DNA of 64,000 nt from Pictodentalium vernedei (Eukaryota > Mollusca > Scaphopoda > Dentaliida > Dentaliidae). A program made the position numbers and the translations under genes. The notes under the pieces were generated by a model. That model was not told the origin of the DNA, did not search any database, and worked only from the letters and a program-made list of their open reading frames with translations. Each line of letters begins with the position of its first letter. The first letter of the stretch is position 1. The stretch is taken from positions 65,502,148 to 65,566,147 of the forward strand of contig CM062296.1 of NCBI GenBank assembly GCA_031216915.1, in the 5' to 3' direction. Shown here piece after piece: positions 54,279 to 64,000 of the stretch.

Positions 54279-57200
54279 ATGTCGAGTATAATTCGACTCT
54301 CAACTAGCCACACCGAGTTGTGGAATACAGATTGGTCAAAATGTGCCTTGTGTCAAGCAGAAACAGATGAACCATTAAGGTATCCACCAAAGACTTATCA
54401 GGCTAGTGGGTATGCAACCCTTGCCACTAATAATTCTCAGTTTCATAAGCTGAACGAAATGCCAATGGCAATTGATTTACGTCGTTTGGATGATGGCAGT
54501 GGAATAGAGAGCACATTTATTTAAATGATGCAAAGTATCACGAATCATGTAGGCTTAGATTTAACAATACAAAGCTATCAAGAGCAAAAAAAAAACAAAA
54601 AAAACAGAGAGGTTTTGAAGAAGATTCGCAATCGTCTATGGTCAGCGGGCCTTCTAAATTTACAAGACGTTCAGTAGAAGATACTGACGAATCCCCTGCT
54701 GTTTGTTTTATTTGTGACAAACAGGCCACTCGCTCAAAAGTTAGGGAAGCAATAGCCATGCAACTGAATGAGAGACTTAATCAGTGTGCACAAGTTCTTC
54801 AAGATGATACACTTCTTGCAAAGCTCAGTGCAGTTGATGTTATAGCACAGGAATTTAAGTACCACCTAGCCTGCCTTACGGTATTGTATAACAGAGAGAG
54901 GTCTGTTTTAAATAAAACAGCCAAAAGTAAGGAGAATGTTGCTGTTGAGATCAACATCGCTGAAGATTTAGTTCTTGCTGAGCTTATTACTCATATCATG
55001 GAAACTCAACGAAATAGTCCCGCAGGATGTATTTTTAAGCTTGCCGACCTCAGTAGTCTGTATGAAAGCCGTTTAAAGCAATTTCAAACCGAACATGTTA
55101 CGGTCAATAAAACACGGCTGAAAGAAAAGATACTCGCCATAGTTCCAAAAATGAATACGTTTAGTAAGGGAAGAGAGGTTTTCCTTGCAATACAGCTAGC
55201 AAGAACAGCTGAAATTGTTCGTAGAGATATGCTACAACACAAATCAGCGTTTAATGGGTCGTTTGAGGAATGCGACATACAAAATTCCGTACCACAAAGC
55301 TTGCTAGAACTAGTCTCTATGATTGAGCATGGGCCCGATATTGAATCCCAAATTGAGCAGGGGGCAACAAAGTCTGATCTAGCAATAGCACAACTACTGC
55401 AGTTCAACTGTCATAAAAAGGTGGTAAAAGAAGGTGTTAGAGGCCCGAGACATTCAACTGAACGCGCGAACCCATTTGCCATTTACGTTGTTCTTCTTCT
55501 TTTTGCAAAAACCAGAAAGCGACAGCTTATTGATTCTTTATTTCAGTATGGAATAAGTATTTCATCTGACAGAACTCTCGCAATTTCAACACAGCTAGGT
55601 GAAGCGGTTGTTAACCAATATTTAGAAGAAGGGTTTGACTGCCCTCCTGCATTGCGCAAGGGTGTATTTACTACATCAGCCTGTGATAACATAGATCACA
55701 ATCCATTGACTACAACAGCTATGCCATCGTTTCATGGCACAAGTATCTCTATCTTCCAGCACAAAATACCGATTCAGATGGTGGGGAGCGAAAATTTAAT
55801 GTAGATTCAGAAAGACCAAAGTCAAAAACTATTTATGTGCTTCCTGAATCATATACAAATGTTAAGCCGGCATATTTCATGAGTAAGCCCGAGCCAACTG
55901 CCCACAATCTATATCCCACTATTTCAGAGCAATCATATCTGTATAAACACATTGGCATGGAGAACGAATGGTTAAGATTTATCCATTTGACGGATGATGT
56001 TGTAAATTCTGATGCTGTTTCTTGGTCATCCTATCACTCCTCACGCAACCGAGGTCAAATCGTGAGTGTAAGTGTTTCTTCCTTAACGCCTCTTTTGCAA
56101 GAACCAGCACATTCAGTAGCAACCATAAAGCACTCAATGGAAAAGATAAAGGAAGTAACGCAATTTTTAAATCCTGGGCAAGCACCTGTCATGGCAGCTG
56201 ATCAACCACTATTTGCTTTAGCCAAACAGATTCAGTGGCAGTGGCCAGATGCATATGGTGAGGATAAAAATCATTATAATGTTTGGTGGCTTGCATGTTG
56301 AAATGGCAGCATTGAGACTCCTAGGTGATCTACTGAAAGGTAGTGGCTGGACATCCGCATTGACAGGCGCAGATATTGCTACTTCCGGAACAGCTGACTT
56401 TTTTGTCAGCTTCAAATGTGTTGAAAACTAGGCACGCACATCAGGTTCCAGCTGCTGCTCTGTTCAGTCTCATGAAAACTGCTTTTAATAAGAGTGAAGG
56501 TCCATTTCTTGACAAAACATAGGAGTTCAAAGTTTTTATGCAGTGGTGTGGTGATCAAGAAAAGATCCCACAGTTTCAGTTCTGGTCCACAATTCTAAAA
56601 CTAGATTTGTTGATACTTTGTTTTGTCCGCTCATTTCGTGAAAGTGATTTCTTACTATACAAAGAATCACTAGCTGAACTTATTCCCTACGGCTTTGCCC
56701 TGGACCATATAAATTATGCCCAGTGGCTCCCAGTTCACCTTCGTGATATGGTCGGGTTTGAGACTTTACATCCTGATATATATACAGAATTTTGCAAGGG
56801 TCATTTTGCTGTCCACAAAACTGAACGAGTGTTCTCTGGTATCGCAATCGATCAAGCTCACGAGCAAAATAATGCCATAGTTAAGGGTGACGGTGGAGCT
56901 ATTGGGTTAACAGAAGACCCAGCAGCACTGAGGCGATGGATGATAGCGGGGCCGGAAAAAACTGGGTTACCGATGAATTTGCAGATGCAGCTGGCAAATC
57001 AGAGTTGAAACGAAACAGAAGACACCATGACGATGCCCCTGCTGCTCAGAAGGGCTTTCAGGATAAAGTCTGTAGACTAATTTCAACAATATCTGAGTAT
57101 GGCAGTCCATTTGATATATTCACAAGACCTTTATTCCCTCGATGTCAAAGAAGTTGCGGATCAAAAGGTAAACGAGTCGATGGCTCAGCTTTTACCTGTT

Positions 57201-58760
57201 GGTAGAAAACAGTATGATAAATTCCTGAAAAAAATCGACAACTAATGGACAAGAAAGTTTTCATGAACCCTTGACAAACAATAAGCTTTCCCTTTTCAAC
57301 AAAAAAAATCAAGCCTCATACTACGGTGGGGAATCTGAAAATAGAGAGTTTGAAAAATGACTGTCAACTTTGTTCACGACTTTTTATATCGTGCCAAAAT
57401 CGACAGTGTGACCTTCAAAACTTTTTTCAACATGAAAACCAACAGTACCCACCATCATTATCACGCAATGGCATGCTCAACTGTGGAGTAAAATCACAAC
57501 TGATGAACATTTTAGAGACAGGGATAGCTGCTCGAGTAGAAGAGCCTCATACTGAAGTTATGATTATAGATGGTGCGGCTATGGTCAATACAAAACCACC
57601 TGGAACTGCTAAAACATTTGATGACTATGCTGCTGAGATTATTATACCATACATTGTAAGATGTGCACAAACATGTACAAGAGTAGATGTTGCTTTCGTT
57701 GTATACCTCGAAAGTAGCCTCAGAGCAGGAACTCGACAGAAAACGGGAGCTGGGTTTCGAAGAAAAGTGGTCGGTAAGAGTAACGTACCAAAGTCGTGGA
57801 GCAATTTCCTGAGGTGTGATGAAAACAAAACTGAACTGTTTGGATTTTTGGCAGATAGAATTGTAAATGCTCAGACAAACAGCCTTATAGTTGTCACCAA
57901 AGGGGATGATGCTGCCGTAATAAGGAACTAAACACAGATATGCTGTCACCCTGTAACCACGAAGAGGCAGACACCCGTATGTTTGTTCATGCCAAACATG
58001 CGACGGTTGTTACAGGTTTCAATAGCATGACTGTTGTTACTTCCGACACAGATGTTGCTGTTATAGCCTTCTCCGTGTTTACTGACCTTCAGATTAATTC
58101 AATGTGGTTAGCTTTTGGGAAGGGACAACACTTCCGCTGGCTCCCAGTACACGACATTAACAAATCAATTGGACCTCGGTCAAGTGCTTTACCTTTCTTT
58201 CATGCTTTTACAGGGTGTGATACAGTGTCTGCCTTTGTAGGAAAAGAAAAGAAATCTGCTTGGCGGGCATGGAAGTGTATGAGGCTGCAACAGAGGTTTT
58301 CTGCCGACTCAGTTCACCACAGAACGAAGTTACAGAGGCAGACATGGATATCTTGGAACATTTTGTTGTTGTCATGTACGACCGTTCAAGCACAACATGC
58401 AGATTAGACGAATGTCGCCTTGATTTGTTCGCTCGAAAGCAACGTCCATACAATGGCATGCCACCAACTAGGGCATCCCTATATGAGCATGTTAAAAGGG
58501 TAGTTTTCCAAGCGGGTCATGTTTGGGACCAGGCTTCGTCTCCAGTGCAACAGTTACCAGATGCTATCAGCTGGGGTTGACTTAAACACAACAACTTGTG
58601 GGATCCACACTGGACTACACTCTCTGCTATAGCAGAGTGCTGTCGAGAACTACAGAAGTGCTGCTGCAAGCGTTCAACATGTACTGGAAATTGCAAATAC
58701 TACCACACAGGATTGTCATGCACTGCACTTTGCTCCTGTAACTGCCAAGAAAGCAGTTAG
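54279..58760 (+). pseudogene. Academ-like transposase relic
   Basis: Pieces in order: 54279-54524 (Met start; WSKCALC), continuing in another frame with AKYHESC, which completes the first CxxC...HxxxC module; 54638-55804 (VCFICDKQ...YHLAC second module; SACDNIDHNP and FHGTSISI); 55837-56301 (NPGQAPVMAADQPLFALAKQ); a frameshifted GGLHVEM; 56538-57008 (FCKGHFAVHKTERVFS and AIDQAHEQNNAIVKGDGG); 57326-57931 (nuclease start, IIDGAAMV); 57940-58407 (CNHEEADTRMFVHA, TSDTDVAVI, AFTGCDTVS); 58641-58760 (Cys-rich tail). The second nuclease Asp (D1183 in the intact copy) is replaced by Val. Many stops and frameshifts, so inactive. Low identity to the 27004 gene shows a different lineage. Confidence 0.85.
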
Positions 58761-59820
58761 TATCAGCAAATACACCTGTGATATAAACAGGCATCGATTC
58801 TAAATGCATGGAATACAAAACATTGGCATTGATATTGCAGATTATGAGGTTTATTTTGAAAAAGAAACAAATCCCTGGTAACTGCTCATTTGAGCATACA
58901 GAGTTATTTCCCTTGCCATATATTTCCACAGCCTTTTAAACCACAATTGTCGTTGCTATTCATTATTTCAATTCATATTCAGTCTTGGTTTGCATAAAGG
59001 AATGATATAATATCGCAGAGTGGTGGGTTGCTGATTGAGCCATCTCCCGATAAAATAAAATGAATCTGGATGAATTACAAATTTTTACGTTTATTCCTTT
59101 ATACACATTGTTTATTTAAAAAAAACTATCGCAGATCACAGATGAAGGATTTCCAAATTTACAGCTGACTGGAATATATACAACACATCAGAAAATCAGC
59201 GATCATACATCATCATCATCATTACAATAATTATTCTGACCGATCCTAAAAATACATAAATATAAATATATGTAGGATTCCCCAAATGATATCATGGAAG
59301 CGATTTCCGAAACGAAACAGAAACGATTCACTGCAAATCCAGCTGCAGGTGATCGGGGCAACAGCTCTGGTCATCCTGCAGATGCACTTGCAATTATTAA
59401 ACGAAATAAACAAATAATGCTTCCTTACCATATCGGAATGACTTAGATCTTTACAAGAATATATTTTCAAAGAGCCTCCGTAATGTCATTAACAGGTTTC
59501 ACATTCAAACTGTTGAAGTACAACCGACCAATCTCAAAACCAAGCAACACTCCAAACAAGAGAACAAAAGGATTTCCCGCGACAACTGCAATCGAGGCTG
59601 CACAAGCGAGAACTCAGACAATACCTTTAACACAATTAACCCCAGTCAACCTACAGAAGCAAGCTAGCGCAGTTAATTAGTACATCAGTTGAAGAACCTG
59701 TGAAATAAACAAGCTGAAACTAAACAAGTTAGCAGCTGGAATAAATATAATTAGTCTGAATCATCTGTAATAAAGACGAATATAATAATGAGTAAATAGC
59801 ATTATTTGAACACTACCACA
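58761..59820 (-). mobile_element. Region holding Gypsy 3' LTR; only one edge defined
   Basis: The minus strand reads a purine tract followed by TGTGGTAGTG at 59820, so the LTR starts there and runs toward lower coordinates. Its other end, expected ...CA on the minus strand, could not be fixed; a length of roughly 0.5-0.7 kb is plausible. A (CAT)n stretch lies at 59209-59221. The part nearest 58761 may be 3' DNA of the transposon relic. Confidence 0.55.
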
Positions 59821-59833
59821 TTCCCCCCCTCTT
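59821..59833 (-). promoter_or_regulatory. Polypurine tract of the Gypsy element
   Basis: Minus strand AAGAGGGGGGGAA directly precedes TGTGGTAGTG, the classic arrangement priming plus-strand DNA synthesis in LTR elements. Confidence 0.8.
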
Positions 59834-60672
59834 GAAAACAAAAATGGCGTCCTCATCATTTAGTGTCTCTCCATATGATACCTATACCCCTAAAAAAAAG
59901 AAAAAAAAAATAATAGAAAAAAATCACCTGCATTTATAGGTCAATAATGAGCTGCTACCCATGTATATTAAGTGCAGGAAAGTATAACCTGCAAACAAAT
60001 GGTGACATTTTCAATGTTAATGCAGGTACACTCGTCCGCCCTGTCCCGCAATGGAAGGCAGCAGTGTAAACCACCCTCTCCTGTAAAGAGACACTCAAAG
60101 ACGAATGTACGAGCATTAACGTGTTCACTTCAGAAAGAAAGGCAGCGATGCGGACCGCCCTGCCGGTGAAGTGACACCATCCCAAACATAAGAGGTCCCA
60201 GAATATCACATGTACAACAGCTGACCATTGCCCTTGTTAGCTATAATAAAGCAAAGTAATATATTTCTCTACCACATTGTCAGTGGAAGTTTCTTATGCA
60301 ATAAGAAACTCTTCTCTGTAGGAACTAAATTCTGAAAATAAACTACCTTATGAAATATGAATGAGAAAATAATACACAGAACAACTCAATGTTATGGGGA
60401 ATCATGCATAACCTGTGTTACAAAATATTAACAAATCATAGATCAAAATCTGTTATCAATTTCAAGTTAATATCGCTGTAATTACCTGAAACAGTACATT
60501 AAGTCAATCAACTCAATCTAAGTTCAGCTGAAAAACTATTCTGGAAATAATTTAATTTCCCCATATTATCTTCAGCAAACAGCAGAAGAAGAAAACAATA
60601 AAAAAAATAATATAGTTTATTTATATCTAAGGTCTAAACACTTCATGCATCTACACAGTTAAAAAATTAAAT
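59834..60672. other. Gypsy 3' non-coding region
   Basis: Between the polypurine tract and the end of the pol-type frame. Short frames near 59955-60209 occur on both strands without known motif. Confidence 0.4.
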
Positions 60673-61430
60673 TCAACCAAGGATAGAGCTAAACACTGCA
60701 TGAAGCATGTCGGGTGACATACTTGAAAATAACTGTTTGTTTGTAAGCCTTTTTAAAAGTTTTGTTTTATCTACCGTGGAGGACATACTTTCTTGCTCTT
60801 GAGTAACTTGGCTTAAAACATATTCACCTTTCCGAAGCCAAGCTGGAGGTTTCCTATCTCTTTGAGATCTGTGTGGTGCTGGTACAGGAATACTGCTGGT
60901 TGAAACTGTAGATTCATCTGCACATGCAGTGCTAGTTGCAGAGAGGACTGGATTGTCACTCTCTGACCTCTCTTCTTCGAGTCCAAAATGGATTCGACAT
61001 GTATTATCACCTGATAATACATCAGAGCCAACATGATGGCCAGCATTAAATTTACCTGTATCTTGAAAGTCATCATTTACAACTTGGATTCCTGTTTCTT
61101 CACTTACCTGGCTTCTGGCATGGTGGCCGTCACCACCAGAAGAAACTAACCCTGACTCTGCAACCAAACGTTGGTCGTCACCAGGCTGGAGCGAGACAAT
61201 CTGTTCCTCAGTAACAACTGTGGCTGGTACAGCATGGTAATGAGGAATTATACCATAAAACTCTACAGAATCATCATCTGTGGATAAATCATCAGCACCA
61301 GGATCTTCTTTCTTCTCAATGGAATGGCGTTTTGCTGGAACTGGCCTATACTTCTGTGGACTTGTGGGTAGTTCTAGTTCATCTGGTTGTTGAACTGCTT
61401 CATCAGTGTCTGTGTCTGTGTCTAATTCAA
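60673..61430 (-). pseudogene. Gypsy pol C-terminal tail
   Basis: The minus frame 61167-60673 contains PHRSQRDRKPPAWLRKGEYV, the basic R-x-x-R-x-x-K-P-P-x-W block common at the C-terminus of Gypsy pol polyproteins after integrase. Stops and a frame change separate it from the integrase frame at 61789-61427. Rich in Ser/Thr/Asp between blocks. Confidence 0.7.
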
Positions 61431-62584
61431 CTGGTTCTCTTTAAACCATCATCGTTCTTCACAACATAAACTGCAATCTCAACATTTGGCTGTTCAGTGA
61501 CGTGATAAATGCTGTTATCAAAGCGATCTGCTAATTTATGTCGGCCATCAAATGCCAACGTCTTTACTAAAACTCTGTCCCCAGCCTTGACAGAAGCACC
61601 ACGAACTTTCAAGTCATAACCAGCCTTCTGTCGCAGCTGTGCTTTCTTGGCAAGATATGAAGCAAGATAGTAAGAAGAAGTCAACTTTTCACGAAGAGTA
61701 GAAATATATTCTGGAACAGAATTTTCAGGAACACATTTCCGTAAACCAAACAATACATCTACTGGAAGGCGTGGCTCCCTACCAAACATGAGATAAAATG
61801 GGGCAAAGCCTGTAGTTTCATGCCTTGTACAGTTATATGCATGAACAAGCGGTCCATCATGGCTCTTCCAATTTTTTTTCTTTTCAGGTTCTAATGTACC
61901 GAGCAGGCAAGAAGAGTCCTGTTGAATCGCTCACAAAGGCCATTTCCCATTGGATGGTAGGGAGTTGTTCTGGACTTCTGGATGTTACAAAGTTGACAAA
62001 GTTCTTTGAACAGGCCACTTTCAAAATTTCCTCCTTGATCTGAATGTATTCTCTCTGGAAATCCATAATGTACAATAAAGTTGCTAAAAAGTACTTCTGT
62101 TGTTTTTGCAATCATATTTTTCGTAGGATAGGCCTGTGCATACTTCGTGAAATGGTCCGTCACTACAAGTACATACTGGTAGCCACCTTTCGAAGTCTCG
62201 AGGGTCAAAAAATCCATACATAATAACTCAAGTGGATATGAAGTATTGATGGAAACCAGTGTGCTCTGGAATTAGTGTCGGATTTTGAATCCATTTTTCT
62301 ACTGAGCTGTCAATTCCAGGCCAATAAAATCTCTCTTTAATTAATGATATGCACCTATCCCTTCCGGGATGACCAATATCATTGTGGAGAGAAGTCAGGA
62401 CTTTTCTGACCAGAGAAAATGGCAAAACTAATTGTTTACGAGTCTGGTAATTGAAAACATCTTCCCTATACAGTGCTCCACATTGATATTTAAAGGTGCT
62501 GAAGTGACGATTCATCGCTGAATGTTCTTTCGTTGGAGGTAGACTTGATCTTTTAGGTTGGATGCCTGACCGAATTGCTGTCAT
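61427..62584 (-). pseudogene. Ty3/Gypsy integrase (D,D35E)
   Basis: Three minus frames in order. 62584-62228: HNDIGHPGRDRCISLIKERF then YWPGID, the HHCC-side zinc region; the CxxC half is disrupted by a frameshift near 62270. 62217-61891: MDFLTLETSKGGYQYVLVVT, HSDQGGNFESGLFKEL and NGLCERFNRTLL, supplying the three acidic residues with 35 residues between the last two. 61789-61427: MFGREPRLPVDVLFG and the AGDRVLVK block. It inserts element DNA into chromosomes; here it is broken by frameshifts. Confidence 0.85.
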
Positions 62585-62623
62585 CCATGGTCTAAGAGTA
62601 TCATCTTTTTCTTGTAATCGCCT

Positions 62624-63150
62624 TCAAACTTTTTCAGGCATATCATCTATTTCCTGGCCAGGTGGTTCGTTCAAAGTATTCAACACAGATGTTGAACAAC
62701 ACATACTATCAATAAAAGGTATTTGTAATTGCAACAAATTACAAATAGTCTTAATACTATCCTGGTCAATCTTGTCTTCATTATGGATTGGCCTAACATA
62801 TTCAGGCATTCTGGATAGATAATCGGCATCAACATTGGATTTTCCAGAGCGATAGATGATTTCAAAGTCAAAAGCTGCCAAAGCTGACAGCCATCGCTGT
62901 GAGGTTGCATCTAACTTTGCTGTGGTGAGTACATATGTCATCGGATTATTATCTGTGAAAACAACAAAGCGATGACCATACAAATAGTCGTGAAACTTGT
63001 CAGTAACTGCCCATTTTAAAGCCAAGAACTGGAATTCCGTTCAGAATTACTGACTCCACGACTTGCATAAGCAATAACTTTTTTCTGTCCGTTCTGTGTC
63101 TAATACAACACAGCGCCTAAACCATAGGAATTGGCATCGGTGTGCAACAC
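62624..63150 (-). pseudogene. Ty3/Gypsy RNase H
   Basis: The frame 63025-62624 has MALKWAVTDKFHDYLYGHRF, VFTDNNPMTYVL and FEIIYRSGKSNVDADYLSRM, the standard Gypsy RNase H second half. The first half, FVLHTDANSYGLGAVLY, ends the preceding RT frame. A stop or frame break lies near 63030-63105. Confidence 0.85.
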
Positions 63151-64000
63151 AAAAGGCTTACTGTAAATCTGGATATCTGGAACAGGTGGAGTTGATAAAC
63201 AGTCCTTCAATTTACAAAAAGCTTTGTTCTGCTTTTCACCCCAAGACCATCTATCAACAAAATTTGACTTCTTTTTACCTTTTTTCTTTGCAATATTCGT
63301 TGGAGGAAGCAGGTCTGTCAAAGGTTTCGAGAGTTTAGAAAAATCTTTCACATATTTCCTGTAATATCCTGCAAAACCTAAACATTTTCTCAGCTCATCA
63401 GGATTTACAGGTGCAGGCCAGTTGACAATTTTATCAATTTTGCTTGGATCAGCTTCTGTTTCATTGGCTGAGACAACATGGCTTACGTATAGAACTTTTT
63501 CCTTAAAACGTCTACATTTAGATGGAGAGAGTTTCAAACCACACTGCCTTAACCTCTCAAATACCATTTGAAGCCTCTCCATATGTTGTTCAAAAGAATC
63601 AGAAAAAAATATTACATAATCTATGTACACCAAGCATATTTTTAAGTTTAACCCTTCCAAACATTGTTCCATCATCCACTGGAAACTAGCAGTGCATTTT
63701 TTAAACCAAAAGCGATACGATTAAACTCATAAAAACCAAGAGGGCGTGCAGTAAATGCAGTACGCTCCTAATGCTCTTCCAGAATTTCCAGCTGATGATA
63801 GCCTGACTTAAAGTCAAGTACACTAAAATATTTGGATCCAGATAAGTAATCTAAAATTTCATCTATCCTCAGCAGAGCATATGAATCCTGTACCGTTCTT
63901 TTATTTAAAAAACGATAATCTATACAAATTCTAAGGTCACCTGATTTTTTTTTTTTCGAACAAGTACCATGTTAGAGGCATAAAGGCCTAGGGGGGTTTG
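63100..64000 (-). pseudogene. Ty3/Gypsy reverse transcriptase, open at window end
   Basis: From 64000 downward the minus strand reads KSGDLRICIDYRFLNKRTVQ, then SVLDFKSGYHQLE (first catalytic Asp) and ERTAFTARPLGFYEFNRIAFG, followed by YIDYVIFFSDSFEQH and CLGFAGYYRKYVKDFSKLSK. The usual YIDD is YIDY, losing a catalytic Asp, and a TAG stop interrupts near 63757. Order RT-RNase H-integrase is the normal Gypsy one. The upstream part (protease, gag, 5' LTR) is beyond the window. Confidence 0.85.

Larger units (their letters stand above)
53169..58760 (+). mobile_element. Decayed, divergent Academ-like transposon
   Basis: The left end TAGTGGAGCGGATTAG aligns with the TAGCGGGGGAGGAATTCG end of the intact element. 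The following CACTTGATGATACAAGCATG and AAGATGGCC..C blocks match the same subterminal order. The gene remnant occupies 54279-58760. No right TIR was found before the Gypsy LTR region, so the right end is lost or lies past the window if the Gypsy element inserted into it. A G-rich microsatellite (53474-53513) and a ~100 bp tandem duplication (53863-54050) lie in its leader. Confidence 0.65.

Overview
The window is animal (metazoan) nuclear DNA of a repeat-rich, intron-bearing type, most likely from a marine invertebrate. The evidence is the transposon mix: hAT, Tc1/mariner, piggyBac-like and Academ-like DNA transposons, Ty3/Gypsy elements including one with integrase ahead of reverse transcriptase, tRNA-derived SINEs, and a retroposon tail ending in (ATT)n. 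The species cannot be named from the sequence. I found no convincing single-copy host gene, no tRNA or rRNA gene, no CRISPR array and no bacterial operon. Almost everything recognisable is mobile or repetitive DNA; most short open frames are chance frames in repeats.

Layout. 0-13 kb: AT-rich DNA with foldback (hairpin) repeats, SINE copies, tandem arrays of 35 bp, 32 bp and about 61 bp units, and a nested pair of hAT-type elements (9345-11145). 13.1-19.5 kb: a tandem satellite of about 355 bp units, each made of two diverged halves of about 177 bp. 19.5-22.3 kb: a broken and internally inverted Gypsy element. 22.3-25.1 kb: little recognisable. 25.1-36.5 kb: the same satellite in the opposite orientation, split cleanly by a 6.55 kb DNA transposon (26481-33034). 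36.5-53 kb: foldback and MITE-rich DNA, two dead Tc1/mariner transposases, five copies over the whole window of a TTAA-flanked MITE, and more SINE DNA. 53.2-58.8 kb: a decayed, divergent relative of the 6.55 kb transposon. 59-64 kb: a minus-strand Ty3/Gypsy element (3' LTR edge, integrase, RNase H, RT) running off the window end.

Main discovery. The 6554 bp element has long terminal inverted repeats starting TAGCGGGGGAGGAATTCG and a 3 bp AAT target duplication. It encodes one uninterrupted protein of 1534-1552 residues: two CxxC...HxxxC zinc-binding modules, a conserved central region with candidate acidic catalytic residues, a FEN1/XPG-like PIN nuclease domain with its acidic residues in order, and a C-terminal cysteine-rich tail. 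This best fits the Academ superfamily (XPG-nuclease branch). It looks structurally complete. Its leader carries a 42 bp inverted copy of its own first coding segment next to a 78 bp perfect palindrome.

A second theme is the very high density of near-perfect hairpins, often in the middle of otherwise unrelated and more diverged transposons.
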